Shown: piece after piece, positions 16,175 through 32,020 of the stretch
How positions within the stretch are numbered: the stretch's first letter is position 1
How the letters are laid out: each line of letters starts with the position of its first letter
Assembly: GCF_030811115.1 (NCBI RefSeq)
Contig: NZ_JAUSQK010000001.1
Coordinates: 868,001-932,000, forward strand
DNA: 64,000 nt
Direction: 5' to 3'
DNA from: Olsenella profusa DSM 13989
GTDB taxonomy: Bacteria; Actinomycetota; Coriobacteriia; Coriobacteriales; Atopobiaceae
The notes under the pieces: generated by a model
The model's database searches: none
What the model saw: only the letters and a program-made list of their open reading frames with translations
Told to the model about the DNA's origin: nothing
Program-made: the position numbers and the translations under genes

Positions 16175-17820
16175 CAGAAGAGACTATCAGCTCGGCAAGG
16201 ATCATGAGCACGCTCCAGCGGGAGCTTGCGAGCATTCGCTCCACCGTCGACCGTCAGGAGGCCTCGGTGGTCACCGAGGTGGGCGACGGCATCGCGCACA
16301 TCAGTGGCCTCAAGAGCGCCATGGCGGGCGAGCTTTTGGAGTTCACCAGCTCCAGCACGGGCAACAGCGTGTATGGCCTCGCCCAGAACCTCGACGTGGA
16401 CGAGGTCGGTGCCGTACTCTTTGGCGAGGTCGACTCGATCCGCGAGGGTGACGAGTGCCGCACCACCGGTCGCGTCATGGACATTCCGGTCGGCCGTGCC
16501 ATGCTCGGACGCGTGGTGAACCCCCTCGGCCAGCCCATCGACGGCCTTGGTGCCATCGATGTGGACGGGCGCCGCCCCATCGAGTTCAAGGCGCCGGGCA
16601 TCATGGAGCGCCAGCCCGTGTGCGAGCCCGTCCAGACGGGGCTTATGTCCATCGATGCCATGGTGCCCATCGGCCGTGGCCAGCGCGAGCTCATCATCGG
16701 CGATCGCAAGACGGGCAAGACGGCCATCGCCATCGACGCCATCGTCAACCAGCGCGATACCGACATGCTCTGCATCTACGTCGCCATCGGCCAGAAGGCC
16801 TCGACGGTCGCGGCCATCAGGGAGACCCTGGCCCGTCAGGACGTCCTGGACAAGACCATCATCGTTGCCGCGACGGCGGCCGACTCTGCACCGTTGCAGT
16901 ACATCGCTCCCATGGCCGGCGCGGCCATCGGCGAGTACTTCATGTACAACGACGAGAACGGCCATCCTGCGGACGAGGCGCATCGTGGCGGTCACGTGCT
17001 GGTGGTCTACGACGACCTCTCCAAGCAGGCCGTCGCCTATCGTCAGATGTCACTGACGCTGCACCGCCCACCCGGGCGCGAGGCCTATCCCGGCGACATC
17101 TTCTACCTGCACTCTCGTCTGCTCGAGCGCGCCTGCAAGATGTCCGACGAGAACGGCGGCGGCTCGCTGACGGCCCTCCCGATCATCGAGACCCAGGAGG
17201 GCGATGTCTCGGCGTACATCCCCACCAACGTGATCTCCATCACCGACGGCCAGATCTACCTGCAGTCCAACCTCTTCTTCCAGGGGCAGAGGCCAGCCGT
17301 CGACGTGGGCATCTCGGTGTCGCGCGTCGGTGGTGCCGCGCAGCTTCCCGCCATGAAGCAGGTTGCCGGCACGCTGCGCCTCGACCTCGCCTCCTATCGC
17401 GAGAAGCAGGCGTTCGCACAGTTCGGCTCCGACCTCGATGCCACCACGCAGTACCAGCTCAACCATGGTGCGCACATGATGGAGATGCTCAAGCAGGGCA
17501 GGTACGCCGCGCTTGACGCCGCCGACCAGGCCATCGCCATCTACGCTGCCAAGGGCGACTTCCTCGATGACATCGACCTCGACCACGTCACGCTCTTCCG
17601 CGATAACCTGGCCAAGTACATGGCCGATAACCATCCGGGCGTGCGCAACCTGGTCATGGGGGGCAAGATCACGGACGAGCTGGGCGAGCGCATCAATCAT
17701 CACGTCGCCTCCTTCAAGAAGGCCTTCCTGCAGGAGCATCCCAACCGGTCGACGGTTGCCGAAGTCGCCGCGACACCCGACAGCCTGGCGGCGGGCACAG
17801 ACGCAAAGGGCCAGGAGTAG
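16171..17820 (+). CDS. atpA: ATP synthase F1 subunit alpha
   Basis: Non-catalytic nucleotide-binding subunit of F1. The 549-residue protein carries a P-loop GDRKTGKT at 177-184, the [18 protein letters not shown] segment, and [20 protein letters not shown] near 387. The GTG at 16171 overlaps the atpH stop by four bases. The C-terminus has ~30 extra residues compared with the common 505-520 residue form. Confidence 0.98.
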   Translation: MTEETISSARIMSTLQRELASIRSTVDRQEASVVTEVGDGIAHISGLKSAMAGELLEFTSSSTGNSVYGLAQNLDVDEVGAVLFGEVDSIREGDECRTTGRVMDIPVGRAMLGRVVNPLGQPIDGLGAIDVDGRRPIEFKAPGIMERQPVCEPVQTGLMSIDAMVPIGRGQRELIIGDRKTGKTAIAIDAIVNQRDTDMLCIYVAIGQKASTVAAIRETLARQDVLDKTIIVAATAADSAPLQYIAPMAGAAIGEYFMYNDENGHPADEAHRGGHVLVVYDDLSKQAVAYRQMSLTLHRPPGREAYPGDIFYLHSRLLERACKMSDENGGGSLTALPIIETQEGDVSAYIPTNVISITDGQIYLQSNLFFQGQRPAVDVGISVSRVGGAAQLPAMKQVAGTLRLDLASYREKQAFAQFGSDLDATTQYQLNHGAHMMEMLKQGRYAALDAADQAIAIYAAKGDFLDDIDLDHVTLFRDNLAKYMADNHPGVRNLVMGGKITDELGERINHHVASFKKAFLQEHPNRSTVAEVAATPDSLAAGTDAKGQE

Positions 17821-17826
17821 CGCCCG

Positions 17827-20225
<2,399 letters not shown>

Positions 20226-20234
20226 GGCGACGGC

Positions 20235-20669
20235 ATGGCGGAGCTTACCTGTCAGTTCGTGCGCCCGGATCGGCTCCTCTTCGAGGGGCCCGTCCAGAGC
20301 CTGGTGCTGGTCACGGCCTCCGGCGAGCTGGGTGTGTGGCCCGGCCATGCGGCCGAGATCTGCGCGCTGGGCGATGGCGTCGTGCGTCTCAACCTGCGCG
20401 AGGAGGACGGTGGCGGCACCACCCACATCATCATCTCGGGCGGCTATGCCGAGATAGGCGGCGAGGAGGTCATCATCCTGGCCGACCATGCCCGGCGCTC
20501 CGATGACATCGAGCCCGACGTGGTGCGCGACACGCGCGAGGCCGCATTTGACGCGCGCGACGCCCTTCCCGAGCGTGACAGCCGCCGCGCGTATTACGAT
20601 GAGAAGATCAAGTGGTGTAACCTGCTGCTGAAGCATGCGCAGGACACGGCGGTGACGCCTGACGCCTAG
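20235..20669 (+). CDS. atpC: ATP synthase F1 subunit epsilon
   Basis: The small rotor subunit that links the shaft to the c-ring and restrains wasteful hydrolysis. The 144-residue protein has the N-terminal beta-sandwich with GELGVWPGHA and IIISGGYAEI, then a C-terminal helical domain (about 85-135). Last gene of the nine-gene atp operon; murA begins 22 bases later. Confidence 0.95.
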   Translation: MAELTCQFVRPDRLLFEGPVQSLVLVTASGELGVWPGHAAEICALGDGVVRLNLREEDGGGTTHIIISGGYAEIGGEEVIILADHARRSDDIEPDVVRDTREAAFDARDALPERDSRRAYYDEKIKWCNLLLKHAQDTAVTPDA

Positions 20670-20691
20670 GGCGCCATGGGCTGGAGGACGG

Positions 20692-21972
20692 ATGGAAGTC
20701 ATTAGGGTCGAAGGTGGCCACCCCCTTGGGGGAGAGGTGATGGTGGAGGGCGCCAAGAACTCGGCGCTCAAGCTCATGGCGGCCACGCTCATGGCCCCGG
20801 GCGTCTCCACCCTCACCAACGTGCCTGACATCGCCGATGTCCATGTCATGGGCAAGGTGCTCACCTACATGGGCGCCTCCATCGAGGTGCTGGGCAAGCA
20901 CGAGCTGCGGATCGACACCTCGGACGTCACGAGATGGGAGGCCCCCTATCACCTCGTGGCGCAGATGCGCGCCTCGACGGCGGTGCTCGGGCCGCTGCTC
21001 TCTCGCTTCGGCAAGGCCATCGTCGCCATGCCGGGCGGCTGCAACATCGGTGCCCGCAAGATAGACATGCACATCCTGGGCCTTGAGGCCTTAGGCGTCT
21101 CCTTCGGCATCGATCATGGCAACATCTATGCGACCACGCCCCAGGGGCTCACGGGTGCGACCGTCACGCTGGACTTCGCGAGCGTGGGAGCCACGGAGAA
21201 CCTCATGATGGCCTCCGTGCACGCCAGGGGCGTCACCACCATCGACAACGCCGCCCGCGAGCCCGAGATCGTGGATCTCGCCAACCTCCTCAACGAGATG
21301 GGCGCCAAGGTGCGCGGGGCGGGCTCCCCCGTCATCGAGATCGAGGGCGTGGGAGCGCTCCATCCCGTGGAGCATCGAGTGGTGGGCGACCGCATCGAGG
21401 CCGGCACCTTCCTCGCCATGGGTGCCCTCGTCGGAGGGCCGATCACGATCCGCGGCTTCAAGCCCATCCACCTGGGGCTCGTCCTCAAGAAGTACGAGCT
21501 CATGGGCCTTTCCATCGACCGCCAGGACGATGGCTGCGTCGTGAGCCGCACGAGGCCCATTCACTCCGTCGACATCCAGACGCTGCCCTTCCCGGGCTTT
21601 CCCACCGACATGCAGGCGCAGACCATGTGCCTGCTCGCCCAGGGTGACGACTCCTGCGTCATCACCGAGAACGTCTTTGAGAATCGCTTCATGTTTGCCA
21701 GCGAGCTCTCGCGCATGGGCGCCAACGTCCGCATCGAGGGCCACCATGCCATCGTGCATGGCGTGCCACGCTTCTCTGGCGCGGAGGTCAAGTCGCCCGA
21801 CCTGCGTGGTGGAGCGGCCCTGGTGATGGCGGGGCTGGTGGCGGATGGCTACACGACCGTCTCCGACATCTACCACATCGACCGTGGCTACGAGGGCTTT
21901 GTGGGCAAGCTCCAGTCGCTGGGCGCGCACGTCGAGCGGCTCACCGTCCCCGACGTCGAGGACGAGGCATAG
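20692..21972 (+). CDS. murA: UDP-N-acetylglucosamine 1-carboxyvinyltransferase
   Basis: Adds enolpyruvate to UDP-GlcNAc, the first committed step of peptidoglycan synthesis. The 426-residue protein is standard in length, with EGAKNSALKLMAATLM near the start, the active-site loop MPGGCNIGARKID (fosfomycin-target cysteine at 117 is present), IEAGTFLAMGAL, and PGFPTDMQAQ. The cysteine means it should be fosfomycin-type sensitive at this residue. It follows atpC closely, the common murA position in Gram-positive genomes. Confidence 0.97.
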   Translation: MEVIRVEGGHPLGGEVMVEGAKNSALKLMAATLMAPGVSTLTNVPDIADVHVMGKVLTYMGASIEVLGKHELRIDTSDVTRWEAPYHLVAQMRASTAVLGPLLSRFGKAIVAMPGGCNIGARKIDMHILGLEALGVSFGIDHGNIYATTPQGLTGATVTLDFASVGATENLMMASVHARGVTTIDNAAREPEIVDLANLLNEMGAKVRGAGSPVIEIEGVGALHPVEHRVVGDRIEAGTFLAMGALVGGPITIRGFKPIHLGLVLKKYELMGLSIDRQDDGCVVSRTRPIHSVDIQTLPFPGFPTDMQAQTMCLLAQGDDSCVITENVFENRFMFASELSRMGANVRIEGHHAIVHGVPRFSGAEVKSPDLRGGAALVMAGLVADGYTTVSDIYHIDRGYEGFVGKLQSLGAHVERLTVPDVEDEA

Positions 21973-22074
21973 CCGCTCTCGCAGGGATGAGTCGGCCCCG
22001 TCGGTTCGCGCATCCGTCGAATCGGGTATATCTAGGCCAACGAGCGTTCTGCAGTCGACCCCAGCGGAGGAACC

Positions 22075-22497
22075 ATGCCACAGGCAACCGAAGGCGTTCA
22101 CCATGATCTCACCATGGCCAACGAGGACTATCTCGAGTCAATCTACCGCATCACGCTTGAGACGGAAGACCCCGCCGGCATCCGCTCCGTGGACGTCGCC
22201 GACCAGCTCCAGGTCTCCAAGGCCAGCGTCAACAAGGCCATCTCGACGCTCAAGGACGGCGGCTACGTGGAGCAGAACCGCTATGGCCGCGTGATGCTCA
22301 CGCCCGCGGGCCGCGAGTACGCCGCGCATGTCTGGCGCTGCCACCGCATGCTGCGCACCTTCCTCAACAGGGACCTTGGCGTGGACTATGACACCGCCGA
22401 CGCCGAGGCGTGCCTCATGGAGCATGCCCTCTCGTATGACACGCAGCGCAGGTGGCTGACGTACCTGGAGGGGCAGGGCATCACCATAGACGACTAG
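22075..22497 (+). CDS. DtxR/MntR-family metal-dependent regulator
   Basis: A 140-residue regulator with an N-terminal winged helix (NEDYLESIYRI at 22-32, then VDVADQLQVSKASVNKAISTLKDGGYVEQ) and the dimerisation/metal domain (AHVWRCHRMLRTFLNRDLGV, DAEACLMEHALS). It lacks the C-terminal SH3/FeoA domain of DtxR, so it resembles the short MntR type. Family members sense Mn(II) or Fe(II) and repress metal uptake; no transporter gene is adjacent, so the regulon is unknown. The GGAGG site is 6 bases before ATG 22075. A TATATC-like -10 is seen around 22027-22032. Confidence 0.9.
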   Translation: MPQATEGVHHDLTMANEDYLESIYRITLETEDPAGIRSVDVADQLQVSKASVNKAISTLKDGGYVEQNRYGRVMLTPAGREYAAHVWRCHRMLRTFLNRDLGVDYDTADAEACLMEHALSYDTQRRWLTYLEGQGITIDD

Positions 22498-22622
22498 GCC
22501 GCGCCGCTCTCCGTACCGTCCCGTTCGGGAGAGTCGGTTGGCGTGACGCATGCCAGACGGGTATGCTGAAGGCCCTGGCGCATGCCCGTGCGTTGGCAAC
22601 GCGTGACACGAAAGGACAACCC

Positions 22623-23531
22623 ATGAAGGCAGTCATTCCCGCAGCTGGCCTTGGGACGCGATTCCTCCCTGCCACCAAGGTGACCCCCAAGGAGCTTCTT
22701 CCCATCCTCAGCAAGCCCGTCATCCAGTATGTGGTGGAAGAGGCCCTCGAGCCCGATGGGGTCGACGGGGTCGTCATCGTCAACTCGCGCGAGAAGCCGC
22801 AGATAGAATCATACTTTCGTGTGGATGGTGGCTACGAGGACATGCTGCGCAACCGGGGCAAGGACGCCGAGGCGGACGCCATACACGATGCCGGCTCGCT
22901 CCCGGTGAGCTTCGTCTACCAGGATCAGCCCAAGGGCCTGGGGCATGCCGTGCTCTGCGCCGCGGGCGAGACGGGGGCCGACCCCTTCTTCGTGCTTCTG
23001 GGGGACTACTTCGTGCCCGATCGCCAGATGTGCGTCAACATGAAGCGCGTCTCCGACGCGCATGGGGGCGCCTCCGTCATCGCGGTCGCCCCCGTTCCCG
23101 CCGACCAGGTGAGCCGCTATGGCATCATCGCCGGCACCCGTGTGGAGTCCCTGCCCGATGCGCACCCCGAGGACGACGAGCGGGAGGGTGCCGTCTGGAA
23201 GGTCTCGGGCCTGGTCGAGAAGCCCGCACCACGGGACGCGCCCAGCCACCTCTTCATCGTCGGCCGCTACCTGCTCTCGCCCCGCGTCATGGAGCTTCTC
23301 GAAACCCAGGGCGTTGGTGCCGGTGGGGAGATTCAGCTCACCGATGCCATGGAGCGCCTGCTTGAGGAGGAGGACATGTATGCCCTGGTCGTCGATCCCG
23401 ACGAGGGCTGCGATACGGGTACGCCCGCTGCCTGGGCTGCCGTGAATGCCCGACTCGCCCTTGCCGATGACGCGTCGCGCGCACCCTTCTGGGAGGCGCT
23501 GGGTTCCTGCGCCTCCCAGCTGTGTGGGTAG
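22623..23531 (+). CDS. galU: UTP--glucose-1-phosphate uridylyltransferase
   Basis: Makes UDP-glucose from glucose 1-phosphate and UTP, for cell-surface glycans. The 302-residue nucleotidyltransferase has the signature AAGLGTRFLPATKVTPKELLP, PVIQYVVEEAL, QPKGLGHAVLCA, LLGDYFVPD and VEKPAPRDAPSHLFIVGRYLL. The ATG 22623 (MKAVIPAAG) has AAAGGAC upstream; the open frame from 22452 overlaps the preceding gene and is not used. The next gene, 12 bases on, is a phosphohexomutase homologue, the usual partner that would supply glucose 1-phosphate. Confidence 0.95.
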   Translation: MKAVIPAAGLGTRFLPATKVTPKELLPILSKPVIQYVVEEALEPDGVDGVVIVNSREKPQIESYFRVDGGYEDMLRNRGKDAEADAIHDAGSLPVSFVYQDQPKGLGHAVLCAAGETGADPFFVLLGDYFVPDRQMCVNMKRVSDAHGGASVIAVAPVPADQVSRYGIIAGTRVESLPDAHPEDDEREGAVWKVSGLVEKPAPRDAPSHLFIVGRYLLSPRVMELLETQGVGAGGEIQLTDAMERLLEEEDMYALVVDPDEGCDTGTPAAWAAVNARLALADDASRAPFWEALGSCASQLCG

Positions 23532-23543
23532 GCGTCTCGCCCC

Positions 23544-24950
23544 ATGAGCTTCATCACCTTTGACACCAGCGGGTGGCATGCCCGGTTTGATGACGGCTTC
23601 GACGAGGCTAACGTCTCCTCCATCGCGGCGGCCCTCGCGCGCACCTGGCGTGAGGGGGCTCCGGGCGCGAGCGTCGTCGTGGGATATGACGGCAGGCACC
23701 AGGGGCGTCCGTTCGCGGAGCTGGTCGCCTCCATCCTTGCGGGGGAGGGTGTTGGCGCCCAGCTGTCCCAGGCCCCCTGCCCCCTGCCCGCCCTCTCATG
23801 GGCGATAGCACACGATGAGGCGCTTGCGGGTGGCGTGCTGGTGGGCACCGCCGACGCCCCCTGCGAGCACAGCGCGATCCATGTGCTCGGGCCCGATGGA
23901 TCCACCGTCTCCACCGGCTTCGCCGAGCAGGTCGACCGCCTGGCCGGCATAGCCGAGCCGATGACGTTGGGCGCGTATGGCCTGCGCGACGTCACCACGC
24001 CCTATCAGGATGCCTTGACGGCGGAGTTCGTGCCCGACGCGGGATACGCTGGGCTCACCGTCGTCGTTGACCCCCTGCACGGCGTGGGCGGGCCCGCACT
24101 TGTGGGTGCCCTCGGTCATCTGGGCGTGCGCGTGCGCTCCCTGCACATGGAGGTGCGCGAGGACTTTGGTGGCCTGCACCCCGTGGCGGCCGATCCCTGG
24201 GCCGATGGGTGCGAGGAGCTGGTGCGGCAGAGCCATGCCGACATGGGCATCGTGCTCGACAGCGTTGCCATGAGGTCTGCCGTCGTCGACGAGCTGGGCC
24301 ATCTCATCTCGCCCCAGCGCATGGTCCCCCTGGTCATCTCGCATCTGGTGCGCAACCGTTGCCAGCGCGGGCGCGTCGTCACCACCATGTCCAGCTCGTG
24401 CTCCGTGCGCCTCATGGCGCAGCGCCTCGGCCTGCCGTTCACGCCCGTCCCCGTCGGCTTCTCGCGCATGCATGCGGAGATGGCCGATGGCGACGTGATG
24501 CTTGCCGGCGAGGAGTATGGTGGCGTCAGCATCCCACGCCACCTCACCGAACGCGATGGCATATACGGCGCCCTGCTGCTCGTGGAGCTGGTACGCCAGT
24601 CGGGAAGGCCCCTCAGTCGGCTTGCCAGGGAGCTGGACGACCTCATCGGCCACAGGGACTATGGGCGTCGTGACATCAGGCTCGAGGTTGCCAAGGTGCA
24701 GGCCTTCGCGAACGTGCTGCAGGGTGTCAACCCTCGTGAGCTGTGCGGCAGGCAGGTCGTCAGGACCTCCCATGCCGAGGGCCTGAAGGTGGACTTCGAG
24801 GACGACTCCTGGCTCATGCTGCGCCCCTCACGGGAGCAGCCACTCATGCGCATCTACGCCGAGGCCCCCACCACGCGCGAGCGCGATGAGCTCATGGACG
24901 AGGCCTCCGCCATCGTCCGTGGTGGCTACAAGGCATACCTACAACAGTAG
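23544..24950 (+). CDS. Phosphohexomutase-superfamily protein lacking catalytic motifs
   Basis: A 468-residue protein with the overall layout of alpha-D-phosphohexomutases: VVVGYDGRHQGRPFAE, a central LTVVVDPLHGVGGPAL, LAGEEYGGVSIPRHLTERDGIYGALLLVEL (sugar loop), and a C-terminal LRPSREQPLMRIYAE. However, the phosphoserine loop is VGTADAPCE in place of TASHNP, the metal loop is LDSVAMR in place of DPDADR, and the phosphate loop has RPSREQP in place of RPSGTEP. The active-site serine and the metal aspartates are therefore missing. Immediately after galU, so a regulatory or scaffold role in sugar-nucleotide synthesis, or a changed chemistry, is more likely than standard mutase activity. Confidence 0.85.
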   Translation: MSFITFDTSGWHARFDDGFDEANVSSIAAALARTWREGAPGASVVVGYDGRHQGRPFAELVASILAGEGVGAQLSQAPCPLPALSWAIAHDEALAGGVLVGTADAPCEHSAIHVLGPDGSTVSTGFAEQVDRLAGIAEPMTLGAYGLRDVTTPYQDALTAEFVPDAGYAGLTVVVDPLHGVGGPALVGALGHLGVRVRSLHMEVREDFGGLHPVAADPWADGCEELVRQSHADMGIVLDSVAMRSAVVDELGHLISPQRMVPLVISHLVRNRCQRGRVVTTMSSSCSVRLMAQRLGLPFTPVPVGFSRMHAEMADGDVMLAGEEYGGVSIPRHLTERDGIYGALLLVELVRQSGRPLSRLARELDDLIGHRDYGRRDIRLEVAKVQAFANVLQGVNPRELCGRQVVRTSHAEGLKVDFEDDSWLMLRPSREQPLMRIYAEAPTTRERDELMDEASAIVRGGYKAYLQQ

Positions 24951-25276
24951 GCTGCGACCTGCCTGTCGAACGGCCTAGGGAATAGGCCAACGGAAGGAGT
25001 TGTGTCCGTCTTATGGAGGGGTTGGGTGACCCTTGAGCGGGGTGGGCGGAAGCGTATTATTTCTTTTCGCGCCGCACGGGAGCAGTGGGCGAACGGTGGC
25101 GCGGCGAACCTTGAAAACCGGATACCGCGATCGAAAGATCGACAAGAGACAGCAGAGCGAAGTTCGAATTTTACGAGTACGTCAATTCGATGCCAAGCGA
25201 ATCCAGATCAGCGAGATCCTAAGACGGACGACAGACCGCAAAGGGAAATGGAGTCGGGGCAACCCGATTCGACCTT
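24951..25276 (+). other. Leader region of the rRNA operon
   Basis: A 326-base stretch without genes. It contains an inverted repeat GGCCTA-5 bases-TAGGCC (24972-24988) that may end the galU operon, the rrn promoter at 25033-25060, and about 215 bases of transcribed leader before 16S. The leader is expected to hold antitermination and RNase III processing signals, but I cannot assign individual boxes with confidence. Confidence 0.7.
25033..25060 (+). promoter_or_regulatory. rRNA operon promoter
   Basis: TTGAGC (25033-25038) and TATTAT (25055-25060) with a 16-bp spacer, followed by a T/C-rich initial region, about 215 bases before the 16S gene. This is the best promoter in the leader; a second one is not excluded. 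Confidence 0.65.
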
Positions 25277-29966
<4,690 letters not shown>

Positions 29967-30076
29967 CAGGTGATCGGATCGATGCGATCCCCCCGTCTGG
30001 GGGTCGTCCGAAGTCGCGCTGTGCGGCCCTGAGGGCACGCCCCAGGCGTCCTCGGTTGACAGTGGAATGTCCCTCG

Positions 30077-30196
30077 TTGGTCGGCGACCATGGCAGGGGA
30101 GGCACACCCGGCCCCATACCGAACCCGGAAGTTAAGCCCCCGAGCGCCGATGGTACTGCGGAGTCAGTCCGTGGGAGAGCAGGACGCCGCCGACCA
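30077..30196 (+). rRNA. 5S ribosomal RNA
   Basis: About 120 bases. The terminal helix pairs TTGGTCGGCG at the 5' side with CGCCGACCAA at the 3' side, and the internal CCGAACCCGGAAGTTAAGC is the universal 5S loop B/C segment. It lies 110 bases after the 23S end. Confidence 0.96.
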
Positions 30197-30214
30197 ACGA
30201 GCGGCATTTCGTGG

Positions 30215-30246
30215 GGGAGCCCCCGGCGTACGCGTCGGGGGCTCCC
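30215..30246 (+). terminator. rRNA operon terminator
   Basis: A perfect 11-bp GC-rich stem (GGGAGCCCCCG with CGGGGGCTCCC) with a 10-base loop, 19 bases after 5S and followed by TGCATTT. It lies only 20 bases before the mazG start codon, so mazG may depend on readthrough or on a promoter overlapping the hairpin. Confidence 0.8.
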
Positions 30247-30266
30247 TGCATTTGGGGGGGATTCAT

Positions 30267-31124
30267 ATGGCCAGGCTATCCGATAGGGTGGACGCCGAGA
30301 CGAGCGGGCGCTCCGGCGCCCCTGGCGCGCATCCCGAGTTCGACCGTCTCGTACGCACGATCTGGCGCCTGCGCCAGCCGGACGGCTGCCCGTGGGACAA
30401 GGTGCAGACGCACCACTCCATCACCAGGAACATGATCGAGGAGGCCTATGAGGCCGTTGACGCCATCGAGGCCGACGACGTCGATCATGTGCGCGAGGAG
30501 CTGGGCGATGTCCTGGAGCAGGTGCTCCTCCATGCGCAGATCGCATCCGACGCAGGCGAGTTCACGCTCGATGACCTGTGCCACGACCTCAACGAGAAGC
30601 TCGTGCGCCGCCACCCCCATGTGTTTGGCGACGCCGCCGCATACGGGGCCACCGACACCGCCGGCCAGGTGCTCGACATCTGGGACGGCGTCAAGCGCAA
30701 GGAGCGCCTTGGGAAGGCCGATGAGGGTGGCGATGGGCCTGGCCTGATGGACAGCGTGCCGCGCTCGTTGCCGGCACTCATGCAGGCCCAGAAGCTGTCG
30801 AGGCGCGCGGCCAAGGCTGGCTTCGAGTGGGAGACGGTCGCGGACGTGTGGGACAAGGTCGCCGAGGAGCGTTCCGAGTTCGAGGCCGAGGAGCCTGGCT
30901 CTGCGGTGGCCACCCTGGAGTTTGGGGACCTGCTCTTTGCGCTGGTCAATGTGGCGCGCCACGAGGGGATCGATGCCGAGGGGGCCCTGGCCGCCTCCAA
31001 CCGCAAGTTCCGCCGGCGCTGGGCGTCGATGGAGGCGGCGGCACGCCGACGCGGCGTGAGGCTGGAGGACCTCTCCACCGCGCAGCTCGACGACCTCTGG
31101 GACGAGGCCAAGCACGGGGAATAG
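30267..31124 (+). CDS. mazG: Nucleoside triphosphate pyrophosphohydrolase MazG
   Basis: Hydrolyses (d)NTPs to monophosphates and pyrophosphate, cleaning non-canonical nucleotides and affecting ppGpp levels. The 285-residue protein has the two-domain MazG layout: N-terminal LRQPDGCPWDKVQTHHSI, the metal-binding ITRNMIEEAYEAVDAI and VREELGDVLEQVLLHAQ helices, and a second domain (about 170-255) with EERSEFE and LEFGDLLFALVNVARH. I chose ATG 30267, after a GGGGGGG run; the upstream open frame runs through 5S rRNA and the terminator and is not coding. The C-terminal ~30 residues are a charged extension. Confidence 0.94.
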   Translation: MARLSDRVDAETSGRSGAPGAHPEFDRLVRTIWRLRQPDGCPWDKVQTHHSITRNMIEEAYEAVDAIEADDVDHVREELGDVLEQVLLHAQIASDAGEFTLDDLCHDLNEKLVRRHPHVFGDAAAYGATDTAGQVLDIWDGVKRKERLGKADEGGDGPGLMDSVPRSLPALMQAQKLSRRAAKAGFEWETVADVWDKVAEERSEFEAEEPGSAVATLEFGDLLFALVNVARHEGIDAEGALAASNRKFRRRWASMEAAARRRGVRLEDLSTAQLDDLWDEAKHGE

Positions 31125-31178
31125 AGGCCGGGCCCATGCCCGGGGCGTGCGGAGTTGTTGTCCTCATCAGCCGTGGGC

Positions 31179-31208
31179 GCGACATCGATGCCGCGCCTTT
31201 GGTATAAC
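31179..31208 (+). promoter_or_regulatory. Possible promoter of the DivIC-like gene
   Basis: TATAAC at 31203-31208 with a GCGACA -35 (31179-31184) 18 bp upstream. Predicted transcription start would be only about 10 bases before the GTG at 31224. Confidence 0.45.
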
Positions 31209-31223
31209 TAGCCTAACGCACTC

Positions 31224-32018
31224 GTGCCAACCAAAGATGAGATGACGCCCGGCATGACTTTCCCAGACCAGCGACAGGATGCCCCCGCCTCGGCGGCAAA
31301 GGTGCGCGCGCATGGCACCAGGCGTCACGATGCCGGCGCGGCGCGATCCAGGGAGGCTGGGAGGCCCCTCGCCATCCACGGGGAGCCGCCCGAGCGCGAG
31401 GGCCGTCGTGCCCAGAGGCCGGTTCCCCGTCGTCACCATGCCAAGGATGGCGCGTCGGCTGCAAGGCGGACCGCGCCCAAGGAGCCGGAGGGCCAAGGGC
31501 GCGGCAGGGGCCGGCGGGGACGAGGCCGCTCGACCGATCGGCGGGATGTGGGTCGCGACGCTCGCGTCGCACCCGGCCGCATGCGTCGCACCATCGCGAG
31601 CCCCCAGGATGCCATCGAGGCGGCGCGCGACTGGGTGGTGGTGCACCGGGTTGCCCTGGGTGCGCTCACGGCGCTCGTCGTGGTCGTGGTGGCACTCTTT
31701 GGGCCCGTCAAGAACTACTACGTCGCCGTGCGCACCGGCCAGGTGCTGCAGCAGCGTTATGACGAGGTGAGCGCCCAGAACGTGGCGCTGCGCCAGGATG
31801 ACGACCGCCTGCAGTCCCAGGAGGGCATCGAGGACGAGGCGCGCAAGCGCGGGTACGTGGGCAAGGGCGAGACGCCCGTGAAGGTCGAGGGGGAACAGGA
31901 CGGCTCGCGGCAGGACGATCCCACCACACCCGAGACATATCCCGACCAGCGCGCATGGTACATCCGCGTGCTTGACGCCCTCTTTGGGTACGATCCCAAG
32001 ACCACGTGGGACGGATAG
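31224..32018 (+). CDS. Septum formation initiator (FtsB/DivIC-like) membrane protein
   Basis: A 264-residue protein with a long, basic, low-complexity cytoplasmic N-terminus (residues 1-140), one membrane helix at about 148-162 (ALTALVVVVVALFGPV), and an extracytoplasmic coiled coil (about 165-205: GQVLQQRYDEVSAQNVALRQDDDRLQ) followed by ARKRGYVGKGETPVKV. This is the bitopic layout of FtsB/DivIC, which with FtsL and FtsQ assembles the divisome. The location next to mazG and ppx is the usual actinobacterial ftsB neighbourhood. The start is uncertain: GTG 31224, ATG 31242 and ATG 31254 are all possible and no ribosome-binding site is clear. Confidence 0.8.
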   Translation: MPTKDEMTPGMTFPDQRQDAPASAAKVRAHGTRRHDAGAARSREAGRPLAIHGEPPEREGRRAQRPVPRRHHAKDGASAARRTAPKEPEGQGRGRGRRGRGRSTDRRDVGRDARVAPGRMRRTIASPQDAIEAARDWVVVHRVALGALTALVVVVVALFGPVKNYYVAVRTGQVLQQRYDEVSAQNVALRQDDDRLQSQEGIEDEARKRGYVGKGETPVKVEGEQDGSRQDDPTTPETYPDQRAWYIRVLDALFGYDPKTTWDG

Positions 32019-32020
32019 CC

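Noticed and set aside
30090-30266. Upstream extension of the mazG frame
   Set aside because: Would translate through 5S rRNA and the rrn terminator; ATG 30267 has a good ribosome-binding site.
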